DNA from: Nemophila menziesii
Lineage: Eukaryota; Streptophyta; Magnoliopsida; Boraginales; Hydrophyllaceae
Reading direction: 5' to 3'
Assembly: GCA_029959085.1 (NCBI GenBank)
Contig: JARWIR010000010.1
Span: 34,650,731-34,714,730 of the forward strand
DNA: 64,000 nucleotides
The first letter of the stretch is position 1; every line of letters starts with the position of its first letter. Below, one piece after another: positions 11,896 through 23,620 of this stretch. The notes beneath the pieces were generated by a model that was not told the DNA's origin, searched no databases, and saw only the letters and a list, made by a program, of their open reading frames with translations. The position numbers were made by a program, and so were the translations under genes.

Positions 11896-12254
11896 ATTTG
11901 ATTTGATTTGACTCGTTAAATAAAAATTTACCTAACAAAGGATCTATGAAGATTTAATTCTAGACTAAAGTTGACCTTGTTGTACAATCTTACTACATTA
12001 AAGTTGTGGATTTTGCAAAAGTAAAACAAAAATTTTGACTCAACTTTTAATATCAATAATTAAGTCCCTCACGTTGAAGGTAACATCTTTGATGATGTGG
12101 GTGGTTTGGCCAGTTTTAAACATCTTAACTAGTTTTACATAAAATATGCATATGTTTTTTTATGTTATTTCGAGATAACATCTTGGCTATACTAAGTAAT
12201 CATATAGATAAATGTAAAAAAAAAAAATTGGTAGATATAGGGTAAGTGAAATTC
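11896..12254. other. AT-rich spacer, nothing recognised
   Basis: Flanking sequence between two LINE fragments, with an A run near 12218. No coding potential or repeat structure seen. Confidence 0.5.
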
Positions 12255-14560
12255 TAAATATTTTCATGCAATTACAAAAGTGAAAAGAACCCGGAATAAA
12301 ATCCTTAAAATTAAGGATGGTAATAGTATTGGCTATGTAATAAAGATGAAATTGTTGGAGAAATTACAGGATACTACAATAATATTTTCAAGACAGTAGG
12401 AGTAAGAAATTACTCCCCTATACTGTCTAAAGTTAAGAAAGTTGTAACACAAGAGGTAAATGAGGATTTAATTGCAAAAGCTACTCTAGATGAAGTTAAA
12501 AATACAGTATGGTCCTTAGGTAGTGACAAATCTCCAGGTCCTGATGGATATGGGGGTTTTTCATATAAAAAGTTTTGGGAAGATATTAAAATGGATCTTT
12601 TTGAACTTGTAAATGATTTTATGAATGAAGAAGTTTCAATTGAGGCTATAAATTGTACTATAATAGCCTTAATACCAAAATGTCATAATCCAGATGTTAT
12701 AGCCTCCTTCAGGCCTATTAGCTGTGCAAATTTTGTTTACAAAGTTATTTCTAGAATCTTAACTTCAAGATTACAAGTTTATATTGGTAGCTTAATCTCA
12801 GAGACACAAACAGCTTTTATACCAGATAGATCTATATTTGAGAACATTCTTTTAGCTCAAGAAGTCACTCACTTCTTAAATAATAAGAGAAGTTCAAAGA
12901 AGTATAGTCTTGCTATAAAGGCAGACATGTCCAGAGCATATGAAAATATTGAATGAGATTTTCTTATTGATCTTCTATACCAGATGGGTTTTAATTCAAA
13001 ATGGGTAAGATGGATTCATAATTGTGTAACTTCAGTTACTTATAAAGTACAGATTAATGGACAGTTATATTCACTTGATAAGCCACAAAAAGGATTGAGG
13101 CAGGGGGACCCACTATCCCCTTACCTGTTCTGCCTTGTTACTCAAGCTCTTACTCACCTCATTGATTATTATGTGGAAATTAATCTTTTTAAAGGAATTT
13201 TCATAGCAAGAAAGGCCCAATGATAACACATGTTTTATTTGCTGATGACGGCTTGTTTTTCATGGAAGCTGAAGAGAATAACATTGATATTTTCAGAAAT
13301 ATTTTGAACTGTTACTCTTATGCCTCAGGTTAGAAAGTTAACTTGAACAAAGTGGCATCTTGTTTAGTAAAAATACACCAGTGGATATTAAGAATAAGAT
13401 TTCTACTTCTTTGAATATGAGTAAACTGGATCATTTTGGCAAATATCTTGGTATTCCCTCTTCTTGGGGAAAATCCAAGGTTGAAACTTTAGAATGGTTA
13501 ATTGAACAAATATTGAATAGGATGGAAAGTTGGGATACAAAACTGCTTTCAAAAAGTGGTGAAGAGATTTTAATCAAAGCTGTGATTGGAGCAATTCCAA
13601 ATTACTTAATGTCAGTTTTTTTGATTCCTAAAAAAGTTACAACTCATCTCACTTCTCTCATTTCAAATTTTTATTGGAATAACCAAGGGAGAGGTAAGTG
13701 CCATTGGGTTAATTGGAATACACTTATGAACTCAAAACAGGATGGAGGGTTGGGTTTTAAAGACTTCCATTACCAGAATTTAGCTTTGCTATCTTCAAAT
13801 GCATGGAGTTTTATGAATAGAAAAGATTCTTTATTGTTTAAAGTCTTCAAAGGTAAATATTTTCCTCTTTCTGACTTCTCTAAAGCTATTTTACCTAATA
13901 ATGGCTCTTGGGGTTTTAAGTCTTATTGAGGGAAGAAACTGTTTTATTAAGTCCCTAAGATGGAATGTTGGGAATGGCAGGAATATAAAGATTTGGGAGG
14001 ACCTTTGGGTCCCACCTTGTAATGGAAAGTTTAAAATTAATTGCGATGCATCATTTAATTATCTTACTAAACAAGCTTCTTGTGCTTGTATTGTTAGGGA
14101 TTCTTTTGGAAAGATGATTGATGGAAAGGCCCTAATTATTACAGTCAACTCGGCGATGGAAGCTGAAGCTAGAGGAATGGTGGAGGCTTGTAAGATGGCA
14201 GCTACCTACCCTCGAGGAAAGGTGGGAATTGAGAGTGATTGTAAAGGTTTAGTGGACTAAACTGTTTTTGGTAGCAAAATCTCTTGTAATTCTAGAATTT
14301 TCGTAAATTGTATTGCTAGATGTTAAATGGCTTGTAAACTTAAAATCTCTTTTGCTAAGAGATCTAGAAACTCATGTGCTGATTGGGTTACTAAACAAAA
14401 GCTCAAGGGCTCTTTGTTTAGTATTTGGAACCTTGTTCCCCCTCTCCAATTAGTCAAATTACTCTTGCTGGATTTTCATCCCTTAGTGATTGGAGGATTG
14501 TAATTTTCTTCATTTATGTTAAGTTCATTTCGACAAAAAAAAAAAAAAAGAAAAAAAAAA
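12255..14560 (+). mobile_element. 5'-truncated LINE with RT and RNase H
   Basis: A plus-strand LINE starting in the linker before the RT (FHAITKVKRTRNKI block at about 12262) and ending in a long A-rich tail (14535-14560, interrupted by one G). It has only a few stops and frame changes, so it is relatively young. The endonuclease and ORF1 are lost by 5' truncation. Confidence 0.85.
12300..14260 (+). pseudogene. LINE ORF2: reverse transcriptase fused directly to RNase H
   Basis: RT blocks in order: SDKSPGPDGYG (12530), FRPISCANFVYKVISR (12710), KADMSRAYENIE (12930), GLRQGDPLSPYLF (13095), then the catalytic FADD at about 13240, and GKYLGIPSSWGKSK (13440). Next come NYLMSVFLIPKK, QDGGLGFKDFH and GRNIKIWEDLWVP (14010). 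The frame then passes straight into RNase H with KFKINCDASFN, EAEARGM and ESDCKGLVD. The zf-RVT region of roughly 300 residues that normally lies between is missing. One TGA at 12954 replaces an expected tryptophan codon; a frame change occurs near 13220, a stop near 13333 and another frame change near 13910. RNase H breaks off at a TAA at 14258. Confidence 0.88.
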
Positions 14561-14889
14561 GAGAAGCATCGAGTTAAAATGTACATATTGTTTGCTTAAA
14601 GGTACAGCAAAGGCAATTAACATGCGTATTTGATAAGAGTAATTATAATGGCACTTCATGTCATTTGTGTGTGAGACATTATTACATGGTGAGAGCGCAT
14701 GCTACTACTCGAAAACAATATAATCTTTAATTCCTCAGCCCATCAATCTTTTTCAGTACATTGAAGAAAAATGTATTAAAACTTAATCGAAAAAATTAGC
14801 ATCACTCCAAGCGTAACAAATTGGTTACGATCTCGAAAGAGAAATCCACAACGATCACTAATGAATCATCTCAACTCACCTGGTGTTCG
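14561..14889. other. Intergenic, nothing recognised
   Basis: Spacer between a LINE tail and a Copia LTR scrap. No feature supported. Confidence 0.5.
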
Positions 14890-15302
14890 TGATTCCTCAT
14901 CTGAGGCATTGAGCTTAAATTTTTCATCGGGGAAATATTGGTAAAAATAAAAATATTGATCGGTAAATGATAATTACAAAGATGATATTTAACTACTATA
15001 AAAAATTTACAATAAGTTATACGTAAATAAATAATAATTACAATCAATACTTACCCAATTCAGATAATTTGAGTAATAATACGACCTATACAATTATTTT
15101 ATTCGGTATCTTCAAATAATTTACTATTACTACTCTAATTTAGGCTCAGAACGTTTAGAAAGGAAGAATGTTCCGAGTTCTTTTTTCTGGTATTTTGAAA
15201 ACTTATGATGTGCTTGGTGAGTTTGCAAATGACATCAATCTCTCTTATATATTAGTTTAAAAAGTTTAAAAATCATTCACAATAAATATTGTCATAAAGA
15301 GT
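14890..15302 (-). mobile_element. Copia-type LTR fragment
   Basis: It aligns along its length with 25690-26225. Shared blocks include the AATTACAAAGATGATATT / AATCGCAAGAATGATATT type stretch, CAAGTTATAC/ACGTAAATAAATAA, TTTACTATTACTACT and GGTGAGTTTGCAAATGACATCA. It is cut off at 15302 by the start of the Athila-like LTR. It is an older remnant. Confidence 0.65.
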
Positions 15303-17319
15303 TGATGTCTCATATTTTGTGATAGAATAATTTACTCATGTGACATCTTTTTGAGGGTTTACAAGATTTAAATGTGGAATTTTTTCATAATATTTGTCAT
15401 ATCTTACTTTTCTACTTTTTTAGACATTATGCTTTTATAGAGTTTTTGTATTTTAATTGTGTCTTAAGTGTGTAACTTTTAGGTACATTGTAGAAACTAT
15501 AGTCCAATGAGAAGAGGAAAAGTCGAGAATTAAAGTCCAAACTCAAGCCAAGGCGTAAAGAGAGTCACTCTGGAAAATGTAGAGCGTTTACCGGAAAAGT
15601 CTTGACGTCACATTGTTTCAGTCACCATGACAAATTGGTCATATCTTTGATAAATTCCTTTCGATTCAGATGAAGCTTGAAGTCAGTGTCGCGTAAGAGG
15701 TGACGAAAGTCAATTCGAAGTTGAGACTATTTTTAACCCATCTAAGTGAGCCCATAAGACCACAAACATTTTTTACCATGTATATAAGCATATTAGAAGT
15801 TCCCATTTCAGTAGGCTTCAACTTTTTATCACATTTTTAAGTTAAGAAAGAGCAGAAATGCCTGGAGGAGAAGAAAAAGGAAGGTTTCCACCAAGTTCAT
15901 CATTTTCCACCATTCCATAATTATTCTTTTCCGTATTTTAAGTTAATTTATTCCATTTTATCTTTTTTACATGATTTTAATATTAGTTTTAATTTATTTC
16001 CATTTGCTTAGTAGGAACTAAACCTCTTTTGCTTGAGGCTTGCAATGTGTATGAATCCTAATTAATTATTATTTTTGTTTCGAGTATTTGGGATATTTTT
16101 ATATTGAAAAGATTGATGTTTCTTTTATTCCATTGATTTATATATTTATTCTTGTTGCCTATTCATGCCTTGATAACGTATTGGGTAGTTCGAGACTATT
16201 GGTTAACACCTAGGAGGGGGTCGGATTTCGGACATAGTATATAAGCGTCTAGTAGGGGAGAGCACGGGTCAGTTTTACACGATTTTGAAGCTCAGGTAAA
16301 CCAAGGGTAATATATTTCGATTTAAGAAATTATTTAGGTAACCCAATGGTAGGGTAAAAAAAGGTTTAACCTCGTTATACCCTTCGGGTACCTTCGCGTT
16401 TACACTCGGGGTCAGCCATGGTCTAACTTTTTTGTAACATAAAAATTCAAACTCGAATTGCACCTATTACACACGAATAACTTTACTAAACAAACTTTTG
16501 ATAATTCGAGAATCTAAATAATTTGTTAATTATAGACTCTTTTAGAGTTTTAATTTTTTTTTTTAATATTATCAGTTGAAACAATTTATTCACGGTTTTT
16601 TGGTTTGGGTTTACCCAACCCAATGGTTTGGGTAATTTATGGGTAAAATAATTGGACCCAAAAAATTAATAGGTAACCCAAAGGGTAAAGTTGGCCTTGG
16701 TAAAATTACCCTTTTTTAGGCCGTTTGACTAAAACTCGGGTCGGTTTTCGGTTTTGTTAAAATTACCCTAGCATCTAGTGTGTGATAGTGAACCCGGAGG
16801 TCTTGCCTAGCTAGATTTTCAATAGGGTTAGAACTTAAATCGTCTAAAAACATTTCTAGGGTCACTCGTGATGGTATCTAATGAAAGAGGGTCGTCTTCT
16901 AAGCTACCTACAGGAGTTAGAAGGATTGTTGTGTCCTGACTAATGTGAATCATCCAATTCACCATTATACTCATTAACAAGTAAATATATAATTAGGAAG
17001 ATTACCCACAAGAATCAAGCAATACTTCTTCCCCTTTCTCATATTTTTATCATATTAATTATTTGCATCTTAGTTAATTATTTGTTTTATTGAAATTAGT
17101 CCTTTAATCGAAAACCCAACATATATTATATATAGTATTGTTATTTATCTATCAACCTTATACAATATTACTCTCAAAACACATTTATTTCAACTTTGAT
17201 AGTCCCTTTGGAGATGATATCCCTAGTACTTATCAATTTTATTACTTGTCAACGACCAATACACTTGTAGGAAATGGCTTCTAGGGTGTTGATTTACTTA
17301 TCATACTCTGGGACGCGAT
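15303..17319 (+). mobile_element. 5' LTR of a decayed Athila-like Ty3/Gypsy element
   Basis: It starts TGATGTCTCATATTTTGTG, a diverged form of the LTR start seen elsewhere in the window, and ends about 17319 just before a degenerate primer-binding site. Internal LTR landmarks such as ATAAGCGTCTAGT and the GTGATAGTGAACCC block are recognisable on either side of a MITE (16253-16770). Without the MITE it is about 1.5 kb. It is followed by gag, so this is a 5' LTR; no matching plus-strand 3' LTR is in the window. Confidence 0.7.
16253..16770. mobile_element. hAT-like MITE
   Basis: This 518-bp AT-rich, non-coding insert splits the LTR. The flanks GCGTCTAG (16245-16252) and GCATCTAG (16771-16778) are an 8-bp duplication with one change, and the ends read TAGGGG inward from the left and TAGGGT inward from the right. 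An 8-bp duplication and TAGGG termini fit hAT elements. The inside is rich in GGGTAACCC / GGGTTTACCC type short inverted motifs. Terminal homology beyond 5-6 bp is weak, so the class is tentative; that it is an insertion is clear. Confidence 0.55.
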
Positions 17320-17325
17320 AAGTTT

Positions 17326-17343
17326 TTAATGCGCTGTCGGGGA
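17326..17343 (+). other. Degenerate primer-binding site (tRNA-Asp type)
   Basis: AATGCGCTGTCGGGGA follows the LTR end after AGTTTTT. This is a mutated form of the TGGCGCCGCTGCCGGGGA site of element A, which pairs with the 3' end of tRNA-Asp. Several mismatches imply long decay. Confidence 0.55.
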
Positions 17344-17463
17344 CTATATCGTTGTAATTTTGTGTTTATGTTAGTATTTTAGTGTTTAGTGTTTTTTTTT
17401 TTGCTTTATGTGGTATTTTTGTTTTTGTCTCTAGAGAGTTAACATATTGATCCTACTCAATCA

Positions 17464-18966
17464 AAAGAGTAATATGGAGGCATTGAATATGAATGGGGAG
17501 AACCCACCTAGTAATCATTGTTTTCGTGTTCAACCGTTAGGGATTCGCCCCCAATCATTCAAGCTACGAGATTTAGGCCCAATGGGAATGTTAGTCAATT
17601 ATTGAGTTATGGGAATCAATGTGGAGTCGTTCACCAAGAACCGTTCTGAGCGGTTCAAAGGTTTATGCAAAATTATGACGCCTACATTACTCAAGGTGTT
17701 ACAAGGGAACAAGTGTACTATTTCGTATTCCATTTCTTTTTTATCAGGGGTGCAAGTGAGTGGCTAGACCGTAAACTATCCAAAGCAATCTCTGATTGGG
17801 ATGCACTTCAAGTAAAATTCTTATACCGTTACTATCCTTAAAGCATGAGGATGAAAGATCAAGTGGAGCTTGCTAATTTCAAACTAGAAGATTGCGAAGA
17901 TCTAGGAGCAACATGGACAAGATTCCAACAGCAATTGACAAGCCCTCTTCATGGGTACACTTCTATGATGCAACTTTCCATGTGTTGCAAGGGGCTTGAT
18001 GAAAATTCAAGAATAAGAATCAATAATTTTGGAGGACATGGTTTTGTATCAATGGATCCTCTTCAAGCCGCTACTTGTATGGAGAAAATTATTGACACTG
18101 AAAGAAGTTGTCCTACATCACAAGCCCCAGGGGGCACTTTACATGCTAATGGTGAAACCACAATAAAAGCCAAATTCTCTAAATTAGCTTGCCAAATGAA
18201 GCAATTGACGGTGGTGGCGCACGAGGTATTCAAGAGTAAACAACTAGGGGCGAAAGTTGTGCAAGAATCTTATGGATGTTCTAATTGTGGAGTTGATGAT
18301 CATGATTAGGAAGAATGTAAGAAAAACCATGAATCCATGTTATTTGTGTCTAATCCACGTAATCAATTTTTGGGTGGTCAAATCTTTGGTCAACCAAATC
18401 ATTTTCAGCCCGGATTCCAGAGTTTAATTCCTAAGGGGGCTATGAATCAAAATAACTATCAATCGCGCCCCAAGGAAAGAACTTCCAATCTAGACATCAA
18501 AAATAATATCAAGGAGGTCAAGGTCACGAGCAAGAAGATTAGCATGAAAGTGTTGTTCAAAAGGCACTCCCATCACGTAATATTGATGTGTTGCAACAAG
18601 TGTTAAGTTCCTTTATGATGATGATGATGCAATACAGTCTGAAGTCCAATCAAGAATCAAGGAAACACAATAATGAGAAGATGAATGAGCACTCCATAGT
18701 ATTAAATCGCTTGAAAATCAAGTGTCTCAAATTGCTAACAAATTGAATGTGGGTGCAAAAGGCGAAGGTTCTAGAAATAATGAGATATCACAAGGTAAAG
18801 AAGATTGTAACGTGATTGCTTTAAGGAGTGGGAAGCAACTCCTCTACCCCCACCTTTACCTGTTACACAAGAAGATGAAGAATAGATTTCAAGCCAGTAG
18901 AAAGTTCAAGATGTTTTCAAAGAAACATGTGAGTCGGTAATTGTCGACGAGAATATTGAGGAGGCT
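17464..18966 (+). pseudogene. Athila-like gag with CCHC knuckle, decayed
   Basis: It starts at ATG 17464. The N-terminus HCFRVQPLGIRPQSFKLRD matches the gag N-termini of elements A and B. After a frame change near 17560 it carries the Retrotrans_gag core: NYDAYITQGVTREQVYYF, GASEWLDRKLS, SMRMKDQVELANF, TWTRFQQQL, LHGYTSMMQLSM. A single zinc knuckle CSNCGVDDHDxEEC (CX2CX4HX4C) lies near 18280-18315 with a stop inside it. The glutamine- and asparagine-rich tail and a linker follow in broken frames. Confidence 0.8.
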
Positions 18967-19395
18967 TCGAAAGAACAAAATTAGAAAAAAGAGGTAGTTG
19001 TGGATGAAAAGGTTATGAACGTTGTGAAAAAGTTACAAATTAACTTACCATTTGTTGAAGCACAAGAGAATGCCAAAATATTTGAAGTTTATGAAGGGGA
19101 AATGGTCGGCTTACCTGAGGAGTGTAGCGTAATTTTGCATAGCAAATTGCCTCCAAAGCTAAAGGATCTCGGAAGTTTCAACATTTCTACATCCATTGGC
19201 AAAGAATAATCTGGAAGAGCCTTATGTGATTTGGATGCAAGATCTAATCTTATGCCCAAATCATTGTTCTACATATTTAAGATAGGAAAGGCGAGATCTA
19301 CTACCTTGGTTTTGCAAATGGATGATAGATCCTTCTCCCATCCTGAAGGGAAAATAGAAGATGTTCTCGTCAAGACCAGAAGTTCTATATTTCCA
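18967..19395 (+). pseudogene. Athila-like protease start, truncated
   Basis: It shows the typical pre-protease linker KKLQINLPFVEAQENAKI, then PEECSVILHSKLPPKLKDLG and the protease region beginning ALCDLDARSNLMPKSLF (normal relatives read CDLGASxNLMP), followed by TTLVLQMDDRS and GKIEDVLVK. A stop at 19207 and the changed active-site loop make it inactive. Homology ends at 19395, where a minus-strand LTR begins. No RT or integrase follows, so whether this element was autonomous cannot be told. Confidence 0.75.
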
Positions 19396-21121
19396 TGTAT
19401 CGGTCCTAAGAGTGTGATAACTAATGCATACAATAATAGGACTCACCCGCAAGTGTATGGGGTTCGTTGACAAGTAATATGAATGTGTAAGGAAAAGTAG
19501 TTCGTTCTCAAGGACTAGCAAATCTAAGACCATTGTGTTTAGAAAATCGTAACTTAGTTGCAAAGACAATTAAGTAAAATAGAGATATTTTTTTGGTTTT
19601 GTTTAAAATATAAATAACTAAATAAAGAGTTAAATAACTAAGGATGAAGATATTGAATAACAAAAAAGTAAATGCAATTAAACTAATAAGTGTAGAGTAA
19701 TATGAGAGAGTAGTGCTTGATCCTTGTTGGTGATCCCCTAATTTGCATATCTAGACATAAGGGCAAATTGGTCATTCTACGCTAATCGAGATTCTAATAT
19801 TTCCTAATCCCTCCCGGGTGAATAGGACGCAATCCTCCACCTCTAGTGACCCCTCCCCGGTGACCCTAGTTGATCTTGGACGAACTTGTTCATACCTTAT
19901 TGGCTACTTGGTTAGTCAAGGCCTCCTGGCTCATTGACTCGTAACAAGCGCTTATATCCTAGGTATGCAATTAAGTGCCTGTTTGGAAGTGTTTTTTTGA
20001 AAAAGCACTTAAAAGTACTTTTAGCATTTTAAGAGTTTTTTTTACCTTGAAAAGCACTTTTTTGAAAAGCATCAAATATGTGCTTCTTGAAAAAAGCGCT
20101 TACAATAATTTTAGATTTCAAAATTATTTTTAACAAATTTTTTAAATTTTAAATTTTATTCCAAAAGCGCTTTTTTACTCTAAAATAAGCACTTCCAAAC
20201 GGGCCCTAAATCCCCCTCCCGGGCGGCAATCAATTACTGTTACTATCCTATACTTGATTAGGACATGAATAGCTTTAAGGCATAAAGATATAAACAACGA
20301 GAATTTAAGACTATTTATTTAAATACTAAAAATATCCCAAAAACTGAAAACATCAATTAATTAACTTAGGTTCATACACTATGCAATTCTCAAGCACAAA
20401 ATAGTTTAGCTCATATTACAATACTGGAAAGAAATTACTAAAACTAAGGAAATCATAATTAAACATAAAAACAGAAATAAACTACCCTAAGATAAATGAT
20501 GAGAATGATTAGGAATTGTGGAGTTATTGTTGCAAGACCTTCTTCCTTATCTTCGTTAGCTTCTAGGCGTATTAGCTTCTCTCTGATATGAATTGTGTGT
20601 GTTTCGTAGCTAATAAAAGGTATTTACATAGGTATAGGTAGTTTTTAGGTCATATGTTCCCTTCTGGAGAGTCCAAAAGGCCCAACCTGTTTTAACTAAT
20701 TCAGAACTACACTGCTTCAGTAGATCGGCCATAACTTTCGTTTCGTAAGTCCGAATCCGCTGATTCCACATCTCGGGTTTTACTAACTTCAAGGCCCATC
20801 TTTTTCATTTGAACCACTAAGTCTGAACCGCAACCTATTTGGCTCAGAAAGAGAGATAAGTGACGGCTTTCCAGTTTCTACAACCATTCCACCTCTGCTA
20901 AATTGCATTCTTTTGCTTCTTTAACGCCTTTTCTTGGTTTTGGACTTGAATCTTCACTTCTTCTATTCATCTTGATGCCTTCTAGCATCCAAGTACCTAA
21001 TAACTTCACACTAAACAAACACATTACCGCACAAAAGCTCTAAAAATGCAAAAGGTAATGAATGAAGAAAGTTCATTATGTCAAAATACGACTCTTAATT
21101 TATTAAATAAGAGAAGGCACA
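19396..21121 (-). mobile_element. Diverged LTR, minus orientation
   Basis: Read on the minus strand it starts TGTGCCTTCTCTTATTT and carries the layout of the other LTRs: a TTTTGACATAATG block near the start, short G/C-rich blocks (CCCGGGAGG, CCGGGGAGG) in place of the CCACCCGGAAGG boxes, the CTTGAGAACGAACTA U5 motif at about 19510, and an end near TTATCACACTC. It truncates the protease of the plus-strand element. No matching target duplication was found, so it may mark a recombination junction. Borders are good to about 10 bp. Confidence 0.55.
19975..20206. mobile_element. Tourist-like MITE (PIF/Harbinger type)
   Basis: A 232-bp non-coding element with terminal inverted repeats GTGCCTGTTTGGAAGTG on the left and GGGCCCGTTTGGAAGTG read inward from the right: 17 bp with two differences. 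It is flanked by the 3-bp duplication TAA at 19972-19974 and 20207-20209. The interior is AT-rich with long subterminal inverted stretches (AAAAGCACTT / AAGCGCTTTT) that could fold into a hairpin. TAA duplication and the GTTTGG terminus are hallmarks of Tourist-like elements. Confidence 0.85.
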
Positions 21122-21385
21122 ATCAGTTGAGGGTCAAAGGAGATTTACGTCAGTAATGAAGAAAGTGGTGAGAACGGAATTTATCAAGTGGTTAGATACG
21201 GGAAATCATCTTCTTCATATATAATAGTGAATGGGTGAGTCTGGTTCAATGTGTGTCGAAGAAGGGGGAATCACTACCGTCCTAAATGATTAAAATGAAC
21301 TCATACACTCGAGAACTATTGTGGGTTAGAGAGTATGTATGACAAAAGGGATAATAAACCTTTTGGTTTCTTATAATTTCCAATA
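21122..21385 (-). mobile_element. Copia LTR 5'-terminal fragment (3' LTR side)
   Basis: On the minus strand a polypurine tract GAGTAGGGGAT is followed by TATTGGAAATTATAAGAAACC, a typical Copia LTR start (usually TGTTGGAA). Only about 260 bp remain before the neighbouring LTR. Apart from the first 24 bp it does not resemble the LTR at 25690-26780, so the two ends of this Copia region may come from different elements. Confidence 0.5.
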
Positions 21386-22249
21386 ATCCCCTACTCAAGC
21401 ATTGGGAAAAAGGTGAATATGTTTTTAAACAAACCATCGAAAGGTGAATTGTACTTAAGTGTTAATATTTTTCTATTTGAATTGCCAAGTAGTAAAGTGA
21501 GGAAACCACCAAATCGCGTCAAGTGAACATATTCTTGAACATATTGATCTCTGGTCGAGACCCTCAATGTACATACACTACCCGCTAGTTATTACAAAAT
21601 CCTTGATCTTCACCTATTTATACACATAGGTGATCATCACGATTGTCTACCAAAAGTAGATTATCCATCTTGGGTATTGAGATTATTAATGTAATAGAGC
21701 TCATCCTTATCATGTGTTTAGTGAATATATCAAGTTCACCACTACGGGTTATGACTTATTTGTGATTTATAAACTCGTCTTTAAGATCTTCAATAAGGGA
21801 TATCCAATGTAGACTATCCCTCTAGGGCTTTGAGATCGTGTTAGAAGCAATGTATCTCGACCTCATTGGTGAATTCATCACGTCCTTCTCAACAGAACCA
21901 CCACTAATGGCCATGATATCATTAAGAATTTATACATTCATTAGTAAGATCTTTAAAGAGACATATGCCTCGTCGGTGAAATCATCAAGTCTCTCTCAAT
22001 AGAACCACCATTAATGGTTATAAATTCATCAAGATTTGATAAGCTCATGTTTACATGCACAATTTATGCCATAAAGATGGGAAGGTAGTGCATCATATGG
22101 ACGCATCCTACACATCATCCCCCTGAATGGGATTTAGCCCCATCCCCTCAACGTGTACAAGAATACTCTCATGGTTAAGACTTAAGTAAACGGATCAGCC
22201 AGATGTTTCTCGGATTGTACATACTTTAAGGCTGTCACACCATTATTTT

Positions 22250-23620
22250 GTATTATATTATAGCTCCATGTTTGGAGCGAATATGTATCATAATTCCATC
22301 GTAGACGCTATTATGAGAGACACCAATATTTGCTTGTAAATTACAATGGATACATAGTAGTGTGACACTTCTTTCCCATTGAAAAACATCCACTAGGACA
22401 CTTCTCAAACACTCAGCTTCTTTTCCTGCCAACTCTAGTGCTATGAACTCGGAATCCATGGTGGATCGTGCTATACAAGTACGTTTAGAGGACTTACACG
22501 GTATAGAACGTCCTTCTAAGGAGAACACACACATAGCCACTTCATCATTATCTGAGATCCATTTTGCATCACAAAATCCTTTAAGAATTGCTGGATACTT
22601 GTTAAAGTGAATACTTAGATCAATAGTACCTCATAAGTACTTTAATAAACAATAAAGAATAACTCAGTGGTCACTATTCGGTTTGTGAGTATAGCGATTG
22701 GGTATACTTACGACATAAACATATGTAGTCGAGTATAGTTCATTAAGAATGATTACATTTCTGATAAATTTAACATATTCATTCTGGGATACAACATCCC
22801 CACAGTATCTACAAAAATGAATACTAAAAACATAAGGATTTTTAACAAGCACCATATTAAAAAAGATAATTTTTCTAAGTATTCTGGATTTTTCTGGTTT
22901 TACGGTTTTGCCTGGTGTTTGTGGGTTTATCAAATTTATGTTGGTAGATTTTCAACATCTTTTCATAATGAGTCTAACTAACAGAATTACCCTTACTGCG
23001 TCTTATGATGTTCACCCCTAGAATCACACTAGCTTTCCCCATATCTTTCATATCAAATTTAGAAGGCAATAAGTGGTTAGTCTCATTTATAATATGAACA
23101 CAAGTACATAAGATAATTATTTCACCCACAAAGCGACAATAATAACACAAAGTAGTACTATTACTTTAGAATAAATAAGAGAGTCAAAGGTGTTAACTAT
23201 GAAGCAATCTTTTATTAAGGTACTGTCTAACTACTCATACCATTGTGTAGGTGCATGTTTTAAGCTATACAACGACTCACTAAGCTTACATGCTTTATCA
23301 CCTTGATCCGAAACTGCAAACCCCTCAGATTGCATCACAATTAGTACAATAAGGAACCTAATAGTGGTTATTTGGTTACAAGGGAGTAAGAGTAAAAGTA
23401 ATTTAAGCTTTTCTTCTGGGTGAAACCTCTAATAACAAGCCCAATTGTTGATTTATGTATTGAACCATCAGGTCTCAAATTCTCCTTTAAATTCCACTTG
23501 TTACTAATGGATTACTACCCTTAGGTAAGTTGGTTAATACCCATGTATGGTTTGTTTTAATAGATTCAATATCACTATTAATGGCCTCTTTTCAGAAACT
23601 AGCGCCTACTAAATTTTATA
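22250..23620 (-). pseudogene. Copia reverse transcriptase and RNase H remnants
   Basis: RT blocks are recognisable near 23590-23480 (IESIKTNHTWVLTNLPKGS) and 23300-23230 (CKLSESLYSLKHAPTQWYE). RNase H follows at 22600-22253 with YPAILKGFCDAKW, CIARSTMDSEFIALELAGKE and IHCNLQANIG, containing the usual D/E catalytic neighbourhood. A fragment at 22750-22670 has NRYTHKPNSDH, from the end of the RT. Many stops are present. Confidence 0.75.
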
